Assembly (NCBI RefSeq): GCF_024628725.1
Contig: NZ_CP102409.1
Coordinates: 2,451,001 to 2,515,000, forward strand
DNA: 64,000 bases
Direction: 5' to 3'
DNA from: Ruegeria sp. YS9
GTDB taxonomy: Bacteria > Pseudomonadota > Alphaproteobacteria > Rhodobacterales > Rhodobacteraceae
Every line of letters begins with the position of its first letter. Position 1 is the first letter of the stretch. Below, one piece after another: positions 36,768-46,014 of this stretch. The notes below the pieces were generated by a model. It saw nothing but the letters and a program-made list of their open reading frames with translations, did no database searches and was not told the origin of the DNA. The translations under genes were made by a program, and so were the position numbers.

Positions 36768-37948
36768 GCGACCTCACGTGATTTGCTGTTGGCGTGATCG
36801 ATGATACGGGAAACCGCAATTCCAAAGTCCGTGTCACTGATCGTCAGGGCGACCCGCACCCAGTCCTTCAGGCTGTCCCCAAAGGCGGACCCCGGCATGA
36901 CGGCCACCCCGGCCTGTAGCAGGTCCCAGGCATAGGCTTCGCCATCCAGCCCGGTGGCAGAGACATTGATGAGTGCGAACATTCCCGCCTCGGGCCGGTG
37001 AACAGTCAGATCCGTTTCCGCTTCAAGACGATCGGCCAGCAGGGTCGCGCGGCCAGAAAAGCGGGCGGCCATGCCGGGGGCAACCTCGGACCCGTCGCGG
37101 ATCGCTTTTTCGGTCATGTCCGCGATGAAAGGCTGATTGCCAAAAAGCATGGTCTCGGAATAGGGCAGCAGCGCTTCGCAGAACGCGGCGGGCCCGACAC
37201 ACCAGCCACTGCGGAACCCCGGAGCGGCATGAGATTTCGAAATGGATGATACGCCAATGACACGATCCGCCAGTTCCGGATCCGCCAATGGTGAAACAAA
37301 TCGGGCACCGTCAAAGATCAATTCTTCATAAACCTCGTCCGAGATGATCCACAAGTCATGCGCAATCGCCAGCTGCCCGATCTCGGCAATGTCCGCGGCG
37401 GTCAGGACCGCGCCCGTCGGGTTATGCGGCGTAGTCAGGAGAATGGCACGGCTGCGCGGAGTGATGCGGGCCGCGATATCTGCGGCCTGCATGCTAAACC
37501 CTTTCTCGGGCCGCAGCGGTACGGGCACCATCTCGGCCCCGGATGCGCGAACGACACCTTCATAGGTCGCGTACATCGGATCGCCGACCAGTACTTCGTC
37601 GCCCGACTCTGCGACCCCGGCCATGGCTGCAAACAGGGCGGTCTGCGTCCCGGGAAAGCACAGAAAATTCTCAGGCCCGAATGCCCGCCCACGCGAGGCA
37701 GAGTAGCGCGCAGCCAGCGCGTCTAGCAGTCCGGCTTCTCCGCGCCCATTGGAATACCCTGTCCGCTGCGCCCGCAATGAGGTTACGGTGGCTTCGACCA
37801 ATGCGTCCGGCACGGGCACGTCCGGTTCTCCTATCGTCATTTCGACGATATCCGCTCCGGCCTTGATAAGGTCGCGCGCTTTCAGGTGCACGCCCCATTT
37901 GGCGCCCCCCAAGCCCGCCAACCGTTCTGTCACGGATGTGGTCTTCAT
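36764..37948 (-). CDS. aruH: Class I aminotransferase, probable arginine:pyruvate transaminase
   Basis: A 394 aa fold-type I PLP enzyme. Residues in order: MTIGEPDVPVPD (37-48), Y65 in GYSNGRGEAGLL, TPHNPTGA (173-180), SDEVYEELIF, PLP lysine K238 in GVSSISKSHAAPGFRSGW, and a C-terminal MPGSAFG. Many families share these motifs; the arginine assignment comes from the overlap with the AruI-like decarboxylase. It overlaps the tetR stop by four bases upstream and aruI by four downstream. Confidence 0.75.
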   Translation of the reverse strand: MKTTSVTERLAGLGGAKWGVHLKARDLIKAGADIVEMTIGEPDVPVPDALVEATVTSLRAQRTGYSNGRGEAGLLDALAARYSASRGRAFGPENFLCFPGTQTALFAAMAGVAESGDEVLVGDPMYATYEGVVRASGAEMVPVPLRPEKGFSMQAADIAARITPRSRAILLTTPHNPTGAVLTAADIAEIGQLAIAHDLWIISDEVYEELIFDGARFVSPLADPELADRVIGVSSISKSHAAPGFRSGWCVGPAAFCEALLPYSETMLFGNQPFIADMTEKAIRDGSEVAPGMAARFSGRATLLADRLEAETDLTVHRPEAGMFALINVSATGLDGEAYAWDLLQAGVAVMPGSAFGDSLKDWVRVALTISDTDFGIAVSRIIDHANSKSREVA

Positions 37949-38601
37949 GACTGCTCCACTTCTTTGGTCAATGGAATCCCGACGATGGCGCTGACGGAAT
38001 CCAAACCGATCTGCGCCAGTTGGCCTTCGGAAAAAGCATCCGGAAGCGCGCCCCCTTCAAGCCACAGGCCGTCGATCACCGCGTTGCAGGCGATGGCCAG
38101 TTGCATTGCCTCTGACGCATCAACCGAACGCCCAGTTTCTTGCAGCGCAGCAACGATCAGCTTCTCGAGGTGATCCCGGAAATAGTTGTAGGTTTGCTGG
38201 TGAATGCGCTGCATTTTCGGGTCATGCTGCACCTTGTTCAGGAAGCCTGCCCACAAGGCCACAGCGCTTGGATCGACGATTGGCGGTCGCAGTGACGCGT
38301 CGACGAAGTTGGTCAGCCGAGAAACCGCGCTTCCCTTTCCTGACGAAGCAGCTGTCTGGTCTGTCAGCGTATTCATGTGGTGCTCATACGCCGCCTGAAC
38401 CAGATCTTCCTTGGATGAGAAATAGTGCCGGATCAGCCCTTGGGTCACGTTCGCGCGGGCTGCGATCTCACGCACTGTGGCGCCCCGAACGCCCATCTCG
38501 GCGATCAGATCCAAAGTCGCCAGAATCAGCGCCTCGCGGCGAAACTCGGCAGACTCACGTTTGAATTTGCGGCTGTCGTCCTGCACGTCAGTGTCATCCA
38601 T
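37945..38601 (-). CDS. TetR-family regulator (BetI-like) of the arginine locus
   Basis: A 218 aa repressor-type protein. The N-terminal helix-turn-helix region is RREALILATLDLIAEMGVRGATVREIAARANVTQGLIRHYFSSKEDLVQAAYE, and the ligand domain follows with SEAMQLAIACNAVIDGLWLEGG, typical of the BetI/TetR C-terminal domain. It is the first gene of the aruH-aruI-ddaH operon and faces the ABC importer. It could therefore repress both directions and be relieved by arginine or 2-ketoarginine; this is inferred. Confidence 0.88.
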   Translation of the reverse strand: MDDTDVQDDSRKFKRESAEFRREALILATLDLIAEMGVRGATVREIAARANVTQGLIRHYFSSKEDLVQAAYEHHMNTLTDQTAASSGKGSAVSRLTNFVDASLRPPIVDPSAVALWAGFLNKVQHDPKMQRIHQQTYNYFRDHLEKLIVAALQETGRSVDASEAMQLAIACNAVIDGLWLEGGALPDAFSEGQLAQIGLDSVSAIVGIPLTKEVEQS

Positions 38602-38612
38602 GGCATGGAGTT

Positions 38613-38630
38613 ATTATACACTTGCATAAT
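38613..38630. promoter_or_regulatory. Candidate operator between tetR and the arginine-type importer
   Basis: ATTAT, ACACTTGC and ATAAT form a small inverted repeat in the 77-base divergent spacer. It lies 12 bases beyond the tetR ATG and about 49 bases before the importer ATG. It is the only clear symmetry in the spacer. Confidence 0.35.
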
Positions 38631-38678
38631 TGCGAGATTCGGGGCTTACTGCAAGCTGAAATCAGAAGATTCTTGGAT

Positions 38679-39476
38679 ATGGACACAGCCAAAGCAGTTT
38701 CACCCGCACCCGAAGCAACCACGCCCGACGAGGCGATCAAGGTTGAGGATCTGCACAAATCCTTTGGCACGCTGGAGGTTTTGAAAGGCGTATCCCTGAC
38801 CGCAAACAAGGGGGATGTTGTTGCCATTATCGGGGGGTCAGGCTCTGGAAAATCCACCATGCTGCGCTGCATCAACTTTCTGGAAACGCCGAGTTCAGGA
38901 AAGATCAACATTGGCGGCGAACTGGTTGAAATGCACGCGGATGGCAGCCCTTCCAACCGCCGTCAGATCGAACGTATCCGCACACGGCTGGCCATGGTCT
39001 TCCAGCAGTTCAATCTGTGGACACACCGTACGCTTTTGGAGAACGTGATCGAAGTGCCCGTGCATGTCCTCAAGGTGCCGAAGGCAGAGGCGATCGCGCG
39101 GGCGCATGAACTGCTGAAGAGGGTGGGCCTCGGCGACAAGGCCGACACCTATCCGGCCTATCTTTCGGGTGGTCAGCAACAGCGCGCCGCCATCGCCCGG
39201 GCGCTTGCGGTCGATCCTTCGGTTATGCTTTTCGATGAACCCACGTCGGCGCTTGATCCCGAGCTTGTTGGCGAGGTTCTGACCGTGATCCGCGATCTTG
39301 CCGCCGAAGGGCGCACAATGCTGCTTGTCACCCATGAAATGAAATTTGCACGCGAAGTCGCAGACCACGTTGTCTATCTCTTCGAGGGCCGTATCGAAGA
39401 GCAGGGTCCGCCTGCCGAGGTCTTCGGCAACCCGAAATCAGAACGCTTGAAGCAGTTCCTCAGCTCGGTCGCCTGA
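38679..39476 (+). CDS. Polar amino-acid ABC transporter ATP-binding protein
   Basis: A 265 aa HisP/GlnQ-class ATPase. Walker A GGSGSGKST lies near residue 50, then LAMVFQQFNLWTHRTLLENV (Q-loop), LSGGQQQRAAIARALA (signature), VMLFDEPTSALDPELV (Walker B) and LLVTHEMKFAREVADHV (H-loop). The frame is open up to a TTG at 38622; I used the ATG at 38679, MDTAKAVSPAPEA, though its ribosome site is weak. It heads a four-gene importer operon divergent from the arginine catabolic genes, so arginine or a related basic amino acid is the likely cargo. Confidence 0.88.
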   Translation: MDTAKAVSPAPEATTPDEAIKVEDLHKSFGTLEVLKGVSLTANKGDVVAIIGGSGSGKSTMLRCINFLETPSSGKINIGGELVEMHADGSPSNRRQIERIRTRLAMVFQQFNLWTHRTLLENVIEVPVHVLKVPKAEAIARAHELLKRVGLGDKADTYPAYLSGGQQQRAAIARALAVDPSVMLFDEPTSALDPELVGEVLTVIRDLAAEGRTMLLVTHEMKFAREVADHVVYLFEGRIEEQGPPAEVFGNPKSERLKQFLSSVA

Positions 39477-39518
39477 TCCGGAAAAACAACACATAATGAA
39501 CCAAAAGGGAGTATCAAA

Positions 39519-40283
39519 ATGAACATCAAGAAACTGCTCGCGTCCGGCCTTGCCGCCGCTGTCCTTTCGGCTGGTGTCGCCAGCGCCGAAGAGGTCAAGA
39601 TCGGCATCGCGGCCGAACCTTATCCGCCCTTCGCGTCGCTGGACAGCTCAGGCAACTGGGTCGGCTGGGAGATCGATGTCATCAATGCGGTCTGCGCCGC
39701 TGCGGAACTTGACTGTGTCATCACACCGGTGGCCTGGGACGGTATCATCCCGTCGCTGACCGGACAGCAGATCGACGCCATCATGGCATCAATGTCGATC
39801 ACCGAGGAGCGGCTGAAAACCATTGATTTCAGCGATCCTTACTACAACACACCTGCCGTCATCGTCGCGGACAAATCGATGGATATCGAAGCGACCCCCG
39901 AGTCGCTGGCCGGTAAGGTTGTCGGCGTTCAGGCTTCGACCATCCATCAGGCTTATGCACAGGAATACTTCAAGGATTCCGAGCTGAAAGTTTATCAGAC
40001 TCAGGATGAGGCCAACCAGGACCTGTTCGCAGGCCGTATTGACGCCACACAGGCCGACAGTATTGCCATGGCGGACTTCGTGAACTCGGATGCCGGGGCA
40101 TGCTGTGAAATCAAAGGCGCCGTCGCAGATGATCCGGCTATCCTGGGGCGAGGCGTTGGCGCCGGTGTTCGCAAGGGCGATGATGACCTGCTTGCAGCGC
40201 TGAACAAGGGCATCGCGGCAATTCTCGCCGATGGAACGCACGAGAAGATCACCTCGAACTATTTCTCGGCCAGCATCTACTAA
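39519..40283 (+). CDS. Polar amino-acid periplasmic binding protein
   Basis: A 254 aa family 3 solute-binding protein. The signal peptide MNIKKLLASGLAAAVLSAG ends near ASA. The mature protein has KIGIAAEPYPPFASLDSSGNWVGWEID, IIPSLTGQQIDAIMASMSITEERLKTIDFSDPYY and an acidic ligand pocket (DEANQDLFAGRIDATQAD), consistent with a cationic ligand. A CCEIK cysteine pair near residue 193 is unusual. Permease genes follow after nine bases. Confidence 0.88.
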   Translation: MNIKKLLASGLAAAVLSAGVASAEEVKIGIAAEPYPPFASLDSSGNWVGWEIDVINAVCAAAELDCVITPVAWDGIIPSLTGQQIDAIMASMSITEERLKTIDFSDPYYNTPAVIVADKSMDIEATPESLAGKVVGVQASTIHQAYAQEYFKDSELKVYQTQDEANQDLFAGRIDATQADSIAMADFVNSDAGACCEIKGAVADDPAILGRGVGAGVRKGDDDLLAALNKGIAAILADGTHEKITSNYFSASIY

Positions 40284-40292
40284 GCTGTCGCT

Positions 40293-41045
40293 GTGACCGG
40301 ACTGTTGGAATCGCTTGGATTGGCGCAGAGCGCAGAGCTACTGTCGCTGTCGCCACCGGGTTGGGGGGGCAATCTGCTGCGCGGATTGTCCCACTCATTG
40401 CAGATCGCTTTTGGTGCATATGCGCTTGGCCTCGTGATCGGATTGTTCGGAGCCTATGGCAAACTATACGGCGGGAAGGTCACACGCGACCTTCTTGCCA
40501 TTTACACGACCGTGATCCGGGCCGTGCCGGAACTGGTCTTGATCCTGATCCTGTATTACGTGGGATCTGACATCATCAACAAAATCTCCGCTGCAATGGG
40601 TGGAGGCCGGGTCGAGGTCAATGGCGTCGCCGCGGGCATTTGGGTTCTCGGCGTTGTTCAGGGCGCATACGCAACCGAGATTCTGCGCGGAGCCATTCAG
40701 GCGGTTCCACCCGGACAGATCGAGGCGGCCAAATCCTACGGGATGCCCGCATTCATGACCATGCGGCGTGTCACGATCCCCGCCATGATGGGTTTTGCTG
40801 TACCCGGTCTGGCCAACTTGTGGCTGATTGCCACCAAGGACACTGCACTGCTCGCGGTCGTGGGGTTCAACGAACTGACACTGGAAACCCGGCAGGCCGC
40901 CAGCAGCACCCGGGCCTATTTTACCTTCTTTCTGGCAGCGGGTTTTCTCTACCTCATGGTCACTCTCTTTTCGGGTGGTATCTTCGCGCGGATCGAGAAA
41001 TGGGCGCGTCGCGGTCAACCTTCTCTGAAAGGAGGTGGCAGATGA
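40293..41045 (+). CDS. Polar amino-acid ABC transporter permease (HisQ type)
   Basis: A 250 aa permease with about five helices. The start is GTG at 40293, reading MTGLLESLGLAQSAELLSLS. The EAA loop is GQIEAAKSYGMPAFMTMRRVTIPAMMGFAVPGL, the signature for the His/Glu/Gln/Arg/opine permease family. Its stop overlaps the next permease by four bases. Confidence 0.88.
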   Translation: MTGLLESLGLAQSAELLSLSPPGWGGNLLRGLSHSLQIAFGAYALGLVIGLFGAYGKLYGGKVTRDLLAIYTTVIRAVPELVLILILYYVGSDIINKISAAMGGGRVEVNGVAAGIWVLGVVQGAYATEILRGAIQAVPPGQIEAAKSYGMPAFMTMRRVTIPAMMGFAVPGLANLWLIATKDTALLAVVGFNELTLETRQAASSTRAYFTFFLAAGFLYLMVTLFSGGIFARIEKWARRGQPSLKGGGR

Positions 41046-41839
41046 TCGACCTCAGGTCCTTGATGCAACCCCATCGGATCGTGATGATGCTGATCTTTGC
41101 CGGGATCGTGATCTGGTGTGCCATGTCTTTGCGATGGGACTGGTTGCCAAAATACGCCCCGCTTGCCTTGCAGGGGATCTGGACCACGCTCTGGCTGCTT
41201 GTTGTCACCGTCGTTCTCGGATTTCTGCTGGCCGTACCACTCGGGTTGGCCCAGGCCGTTGGGCCCTGGTACCTTGCGGCCCCGGCCAAGGCGTTTTGCA
41301 CCATCATTCGGGGCACACCTCTGCTTTTGCAGCTTTGGTTGCTGTATTATGGCCTCGGCTCATTGTTCCCTCAATTCCCATGGATACGATCGTCCGAGCT
41401 TTGGCCGTATCTGCGTCAGGCCTGGCCTTATGCGGTGCTGGCTTTAACGCTTTCTTATGCCGGCTATGAAGGTGAGGTGATGCGCGGAGCCTTCAAAGGC
41501 GTCGCCAAAGGTCAGCTGGAGGCGGCAAAGGCGTTTGGCATGCCAAGGCTGACGATGTTCCGCCGCATCTGGTTGCCGCAGGCAATTCGCAATGTCCTGC
41601 CGACCCTGGGCGGTGAAACCATTCTCCAGTTGAAGGCGACGCCCTTGGTTGCCACGATCACGGTGGTTGATATCTATGCCGTGTCATCCCGGGTGCGGTC
41701 CGACACGTTCATCATCTACGAGCCGCTCATCCTGCTGGCCGTATTCTACATTCTCGTTGCTGGTATTATTGCCCTGATGTTCCACTGGCTGGAAGTGAAG
41801 GTGCTGGGAACCGGAAGCCGCAATGGGTCTGCCGGATAA
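41042..41839 (+). CDS. Polar amino-acid ABC transporter permease (HisM type)
   Basis: A 265 aa permease. MIDLRSLMQPHRIVMMLIF opens into helix 1; the EAA loop is GQLEAAKAFGMPRLTMFRRIWLPQAIRNVLPTLGG. The ATG at 41042 lies in the ATGA overlap and has GGAGGTGG upstream. The frame is open further upstream, but that part is a shadow of the preceding permease. It pairs with the HisQ-type subunit. Confidence 0.88.
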   Translation: MIDLRSLMQPHRIVMMLIFAGIVIWCAMSLRWDWLPKYAPLALQGIWTTLWLLVVTVVLGFLLAVPLGLAQAVGPWYLAAPAKAFCTIIRGTPLLLQLWLLYYGLGSLFPQFPWIRSSELWPYLRQAWPYAVLALTLSYAGYEGEVMRGAFKGVAKGQLEAAKAFGMPRLTMFRRIWLPQAIRNVLPTLGGETILQLKATPLVATITVVDIYAVSSRVRSDTFIIYEPLILLAVFYILVAGIIALMFHWLEVKVLGTGSRNGSAG

Positions 41840-42137
41840 TACCAGCCGGAAGTGAAGCGAGACCCACGGCCCCGCTCCGGACACAGGTTTCGTCGGCGCG
41901 TTTTCAGACCGATTGAAACCATGGGCACACGGTCAAGACGGGTGCCCGGAATGGCTTGGGGAAGGTTCGGCTTGCAGCCCTTGCGACGTAGGTACCGGCA
42001 ACCCGGGACTGGTGCCTGGCCTTCTTATCCATTGCACAACGACCTGGAACACCGCGCCACAATCGTCTGGTCGGCGCAGTGGCGGATGTCACGAACTGAT
42101 CGTGCCCATTGGCTCTGTTTGCCAATCAGAACAACGC
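41840..42137. other. Convergent intergenic region, no gene seen
   Basis: About 298 bases between the amino-acid importer and the convergent livF. Open frames are present on both strands but none has a ribosome site or protein-like composition. No clear terminator was found. Confidence 0.5.
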
Positions 42138-42893
42138 TCAGATCGCCAGATATTCCTCACGAAGGCTGGCGTCCTCAAGCACTTCTTTTGCCGTTCCGTC
42201 GAACACGATGGTCCCGGTATCAAGGATGATCGCGCGGTCCGCCAGCTCCAAAGCGCGCACGGCGTTCTGTTCAACGATGATCGTTGTCATACCCTGCTGC
42301 TTGACGTGTATGAGGGTTTTTTCGATTTCGTCGACAATGACAGGCGCCAAACCTTCATAGGGTTCATCCAAAAGCAGCACTTTGATGTCCCTGGCAAGAG
42401 CCCTGGCGATCGACAGCATCTGCTGTTCGCCACCCGACAGTGTAATCCCTTCCTGCTTCCTGCGCTCTCCGAGACGCGGAAACAGCTCGTAAAGCCGTTC
42501 AAGGGACCATCCGATCGGAGGCGCAATCTGTGCGAGTTGCAGGTTTTCTTCGACTGTCAGGCCGGGAATGATGCGTCTGTCTTCCGGTACAAGACCAAGG
42601 CCCACTGCCGCCGCTTCATAGCTTGTCATGTTGTGCAGCGGCTTGTGGTCCAACCAGATTTCGCCATGTCTGACTTCTGGATCTCCAACTCTCGCGATCG
42701 AACGCAGCGTCGAGGTCTTGCCCGCGCCGTTGCGTCCAAGAAGGGCAAGGATCTCGCCTTCATGTACGTTGAAGCTGACGCCCTGCACGATGTAGCTTTC
42801 TCCATAGTAGGAGTGCATGTCCCAAACGGAAAGAAACGCAGGGGCGGTGCTGGCCAGATTGGCGTTTTTCGAAAAGTCAGGTTTCTCGTTCAT
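42138..42893 (-). CDS. livF: Liv-type ABC transporter ATP-binding protein LivF
   Basis: A 251 aa ATPase. Walker A is GRNGAGKTS, LSGGEQQMLSIARALA is the signature and VLLLDEPYEGLAPVIVDEI the Walker B region; EGLAP is characteristic of LivF. An extra 20-residue N-terminal extension (MNEKPDFSKNANLASTAPAF) precedes the usual start. It lies 9 bases after livG in the operon SBP-livH-livM-livG-livF. Confidence 0.9.
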   Translation of the reverse strand: MNEKPDFSKNANLASTAPAFLSVWDMHSYYGESYIVQGVSFNVHEGEILALLGRNGAGKTSTLRSIARVGDPEVRHGEIWLDHKPLHNMTSYEAAAVGLGLVPEDRRIIPGLTVEENLQLAQIAPPIGWSLERLYELFPRLGERRKQEGITLSGGEQQMLSIARALARDIKVLLLDEPYEGLAPVIVDEIEKTLIHVKQQGMTTIIVEQNAVRALELADRAIILDTGTIVFDGTAKEVLEDASLREEYLAI

Positions 42894-42902
42894 AGCTTTT
42901 CC

Positions 42903-43658
42903 TTACGCAGCCTCGCCCAGATAGGCCTCGCGAACCTTTGGGTTTCCGCGGATGTTTTCAGGAGTATCTTCAACCAAAGGCGTGCCCTGGGCCAGAACAG
43001 TGATGCGTTCGGCAAGGCTGAAGACAACATGCATGTCATGCTCGATGATCGCGATGGTGATATCGCGTTCATCCTTGATCTGTTTCAGCAGGTCGATCGT
43101 GTTGTTGGTATCCGCCCTCGCCATCCCCGCCGTCGGTTCATCCAGCAGCAACAGCCGCGGATTCTGGCTGAGGCACATGCCGATCTCGAGCCGTCGCTTG
43201 TCGCCCCGCGACAGCGAGGCCGCGTGCATCTCACGCTTGTCGGCCATGTTCATCTCTTCCAGCATCGCTTCGGCCTGTTCGACAACAGCCTTTTCGTTGG
43301 CGATGGTTTCATAAGCATGCATCCGGAACGCCCCATCCCGCATGGCGAAGATCGGAATCAGCATGTTCTCCATCACCGTCAATTCACCAAAAATCTCTGG
43401 TGTCTGAAACACGCGGCTTATGCCCATCTGGTTGATCTGGAAGGGCTCAAGCCCCAAGACCGAAGCGTTGTCGAACAACACGGACCCGGTGTCTGGCATG
43501 AGCTTGCCGACCAGACAATTCAGCAAGGTCGATTTGCCCGCCCCATTGGGCCCGATGATTGCGTGAACCGAATTCTCCTCGACACTGAGATTCACATCCG
43601 TGAGTGCCTTGAGGCCGCCGAAGCGCTTGCTGACGTCTTTGACTCTTAGAATTGCCAT
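42903..43658 (-). CDS. livG: Liv-type ABC transporter ATP-binding protein LivG
   Basis: A 251 aa ATPase. It has Walker A GPNGAGKST near residue 36, ISRVFQTPEIFGELTVMENML (Q-loop), signature LSRGDKRRLEIGMCLSQ (an unusual LSRGDKR in place of LSGGQQR) and Walker B LLLLDEPTAGMARAD. The PTAGM element fits LivG. The divergent signature motif also occurs in urea/amide type Liv ATPases, so the cargo may not be a branched-chain amino acid. Confidence 0.88.
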   Translation of the reverse strand: MAILRVKDVSKRFGGLKALTDVNLSVEENSVHAIIGPNGAGKSTLLNCLVGKLMPDTGSVLFDNASVLGLEPFQINQMGISRVFQTPEIFGELTVMENMLIPIFAMRDGAFRMHAYETIANEKAVVEQAEAMLEEMNMADKREMHAASLSRGDKRRLEIGMCLSQNPRLLLLDEPTAGMARADTNNTIDLLKQIKDERDITIAIIEHDMHVVFSLAERITVLAQGTPLVEDTPENIRGNPKVREAYLGEAA

Positions 43659-43668
43659 GGCTCGCCCC

Positions 43669-44874
43669 TTATTCCGCCGGTTCCGTTTTACCCGACGTCG
43701 CGTCGTCGGATTTTGATTTCTTGCGCTTGAGCCGGTTCAGCAAACGCTGACCACCTTCGACAAGACCACCCGGCAGGTAGATAACGACAAGCATGAAAAG
43801 AATGCCCAGCGTCAGATGCCAGCCCTTGCCGATGAACGGATGGATCACGAATACCACCGCGTCCTCCAGTCCGTCAGGCAGGAATGCAAACCAGCTGTGC
43901 AACACGTTGTCGTTGATCTTCGAGAAGATGTTTTCGAAATACTTGATGAAGCCCGCACCCAGCACCGGACCGATCAAGGTTCCCGTGCCGCCCAGGATCG
44001 TCATCAGAACGACCTCGCCCGATGCGGTCCACTGCATCCGTTCGGCACCTGCCAGCGGGTCCATTGCGGCCATCAGCCCACCAGCCAGGCCGGCATACAT
44101 GCCCGAGATGACAAATGCCGCCAGCGTGTACGGTTTCGAATTCAGGCCGGTATAGTTCATCCGCTGCTGGTTCGACTTCACCGCCCGCAGCATCATCCCG
44201 AAAGGTGAACGGAAGATTCGGATCGCCAGGTAGAAGACCACCATCATAATCACCGCGCACAGATAGTATCCCGCGTTGAAGTCAAAGCTCCACGCGCCCA
44301 CGTCCATCGTGTAGGTCGCGCGCATCGGCAGGCCGAACAGATGCGGCAGATCCGGCGAGTTCGCCCCTTGCAGGATCTGTGGATCATCCGCGTAAACCTG
44401 CAATCCCGTTTCCCCGTTCGTCAGGTTGAACTTGGGGTTGGACAACACCGAATAAGCCAACGCAAAGCTCATCTGGGCGAAGGCCAGCGTGAGGATCGAA
44501 AAATAGATGCCCGACCGGCGCAGGCTGACAAACCCGATCAGCAAAGAGAACACTCCGGCGACCACAACGCTGAGTGCGATAGCCGGGATGATGTTGTAGC
44601 TCAGCAGCTTGAACATCCATACGGCGGAATAGGATCCAACGCCCAGAAAGGCCGCGTGTCCGAATGACAGGTATCCGGTAAGGCCGAACAGGATGTTGAA
44701 GCCGATGGCAAAGATGCCAAAGATCACGAAACGTTGCATCAGGTCCGGATAGCCCGCGTTGAATTGCGCCATGGCGCTGCCTTCGGGGAACGGATTCAGG
44801 ATGAAGGGCGCCAGCATCGTAAGGATGCCGACGATGATCAGCAGGCTGGTGTCTTTTTTGTTCAGTCCCAACAT
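43669..44874 (-). CDS. livM: Liv-type ABC transporter permease LivM
   Basis: A 401 aa inner-membrane permease. [25 protein letters not shown] and [21 protein letters not shown] are the LivM signatures; [46 protein letters not shown] follows. A charged C-terminal tail ([18 protein letters not shown]) extends beyond the last helix. Three bases separate it from livH. Confidence 0.9.
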   Translation of the reverse strand: MLGLNKKDTSLLIIVGILTMLAPFILNPFPEGSAMAQFNAGYPDLMQRFVIFGIFAIGFNILFGLTGYLSFGHAAFLGVGSYSAVWMFKLLSYNIIPAIALSVVVAGVFSLLIGFVSLRRSGIYFSILTLAFAQMSFALAYSVLSNPKFNLTNGETGLQVYADDPQILQGANSPDLPHLFGLPMRATYTMDVGAWSFDFNAGYYLCAVIMMVVFYLAIRIFRSPFGMMLRAVKSNQQRMNYTGLNSKPYTLAAFVISGMYAGLAGGLMAAMDPLAGAERMQWTASGEVVLMTILGGTGTLIGPVLGAGFIKYFENIFSKINDNVLHSWFAFLPDGLEDAVVFVIHPFIGKGWHLTLGILFMLVVIYLPGGLVEGGQRLLNRLKRKKSKSDDATSGKTEPAE

Positions 44875-44877
44875 CGA

Positions 44878-45909
44878 TTATTCCTCCATCACGCCTTTGC
44901 GTCCCATCAAACCGCGCGGGCGTGTGAGCAGCACAATAATGGCAACAAGGTAGATGATGATTTGGTTGATGCCCGGGATCGTCGTCGTGGCCCAGGTCGT
45001 AGAGGCGAAGCTTTCGAGAATGCCCAGTAGAAAGCCAGCCAGCACGGCGCCGGGAAGAGACCCCATGCCGCCAACGACAACCACAACGAAACTGAGGACC
45101 AGAAAATCCATCCCCATGTGATAGTTTGGTGGGTTGAGCGGCCCGTACATGACGCCCGCCAAACCGGCCACCGCGGCAGCAATACCGAACATGATCGTAA
45201 AACGCCGGTCGATGTTGATCCCCAGCAGGCCAACAGTTTCGCGATCCGCCATGCCGGCGCGCACAACCATTCCGAAGGTGGTGAATTGCAGGAATGAGAA
45301 GACGGCACCGATTATGGCAACTGCAAAGCCAAAATAGACGAGGCGCCAGATCGGGTAGATGATCGCGTTGGGATCAAACCCGATCATTGTGCCAAGGTCG
45401 ATAGAGCCACTCAGCGCGTCGGGCGGCGGGGTCTGGATGGGGTTGGCACCAAAGAAATACTTTACGATTTCCTGCAACACGATCGCAAGGCCGAACGTGA
45501 CAAGGATCTGGTCCGCGTGGGGGCGTTTGTAGAAATGCTTGATAAGCCCGCGTTCCATCACATAGCCAACCGCCAGCATGATCGGGATCGCAAACAGGAT
45601 GGCCAATGGAACGGACCAGTCGATGATCGTCGCCCCGAACTCTGGGCCGAACCATGCTTGGACATAAGGCGTTTCCACTTTCAGCGGGTTGCCAAGAAAG
45701 TCAGTTTGGCTCTCGTCGATGGTTACAAAGCTCAGGTTCATGAGCTTTTGCAAAGTGACGGCACAGAACGCGCCGATCATGAACAGGGCCCCGTGGGCAA
45801 AGTTCACAACGCCGAGCGTCCCGAAAATAAGCGTCAGCCCCAGCGCAATCAGCGCATAAGCCGACCCTTTGTCCAGACCGTTCAGAATTTGCAATAGGAT
45901 GGCGTCCAT
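44878..45909 (-). CDS. livH: Liv-type ABC transporter permease LivH
   Basis: A 343 aa permease. The N-terminus LNGLDKGSAYALIALGLTLIFGTLGVVNFAHGALFMIGAF is the classic LivH opening. A loop of about 45 residues (SFVTIDESQTDFLGNPLKVETPYVQ) is inserted between the early helices and is longer than in enteric LivH. The conserved GGMGSLPGAVLAGFLLGILES lies near the C-terminus. It is separated from the binding-protein gene by 105 bases containing a hairpin. Confidence 0.9.
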   Translation of the reverse strand: MDAILLQILNGLDKGSAYALIALGLTLIFGTLGVVNFAHGALFMIGAFCAVTLQKLMNLSFVTIDESQTDFLGNPLKVETPYVQAWFGPEFGATIIDWSVPLAILFAIPIMLAVGYVMERGLIKHFYKRPHADQILVTFGLAIVLQEIVKYFFGANPIQTPPPDALSGSIDLGTMIGFDPNAIIYPIWRLVYFGFAVAIIGAVFSFLQFTTFGMVVRAGMADRETVGLLGINIDRRFTIMFGIAAAVAGLAGVMYGPLNPPNYHMGMDFLVLSFVVVVVGGMGSLPGAVLAGFLLGILESFASTTWATTTIPGINQIIIYLVAIIVLLTRPRGLMGRKGVMEE

Positions 45910-45974
45910 TGGCCCACCTCAGGGTTGGTCAGTGTGAATTGAGTGGCACAACAGGATCAACCCTGCTGTAGATG

Positions 45975-45999
45975 TCTGGCCACCATTTTGGCGGCCAGA
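45975..45999 (-). terminator. Intercistronic hairpin between the Liv binding-protein gene and livH
   Basis: TCTGGCCGCC and GGTGGCCAGA pair around AAAAT on the minus strand, giving a 10-bp stem with one G-T pair and no strong T-tract. Placed just after the binding-protein gene, it could stabilise that message and favour binding-protein excess. Confidence 0.7.
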
Positions 46000-46014
46000 C
46001 TTTGATACGAGGCT

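Noticed and set aside
41913..43649. Long plus-strand frame (about 578 codons) across livF and livG
   Set aside because: Antisense shadow of two well-recognised ATPases.
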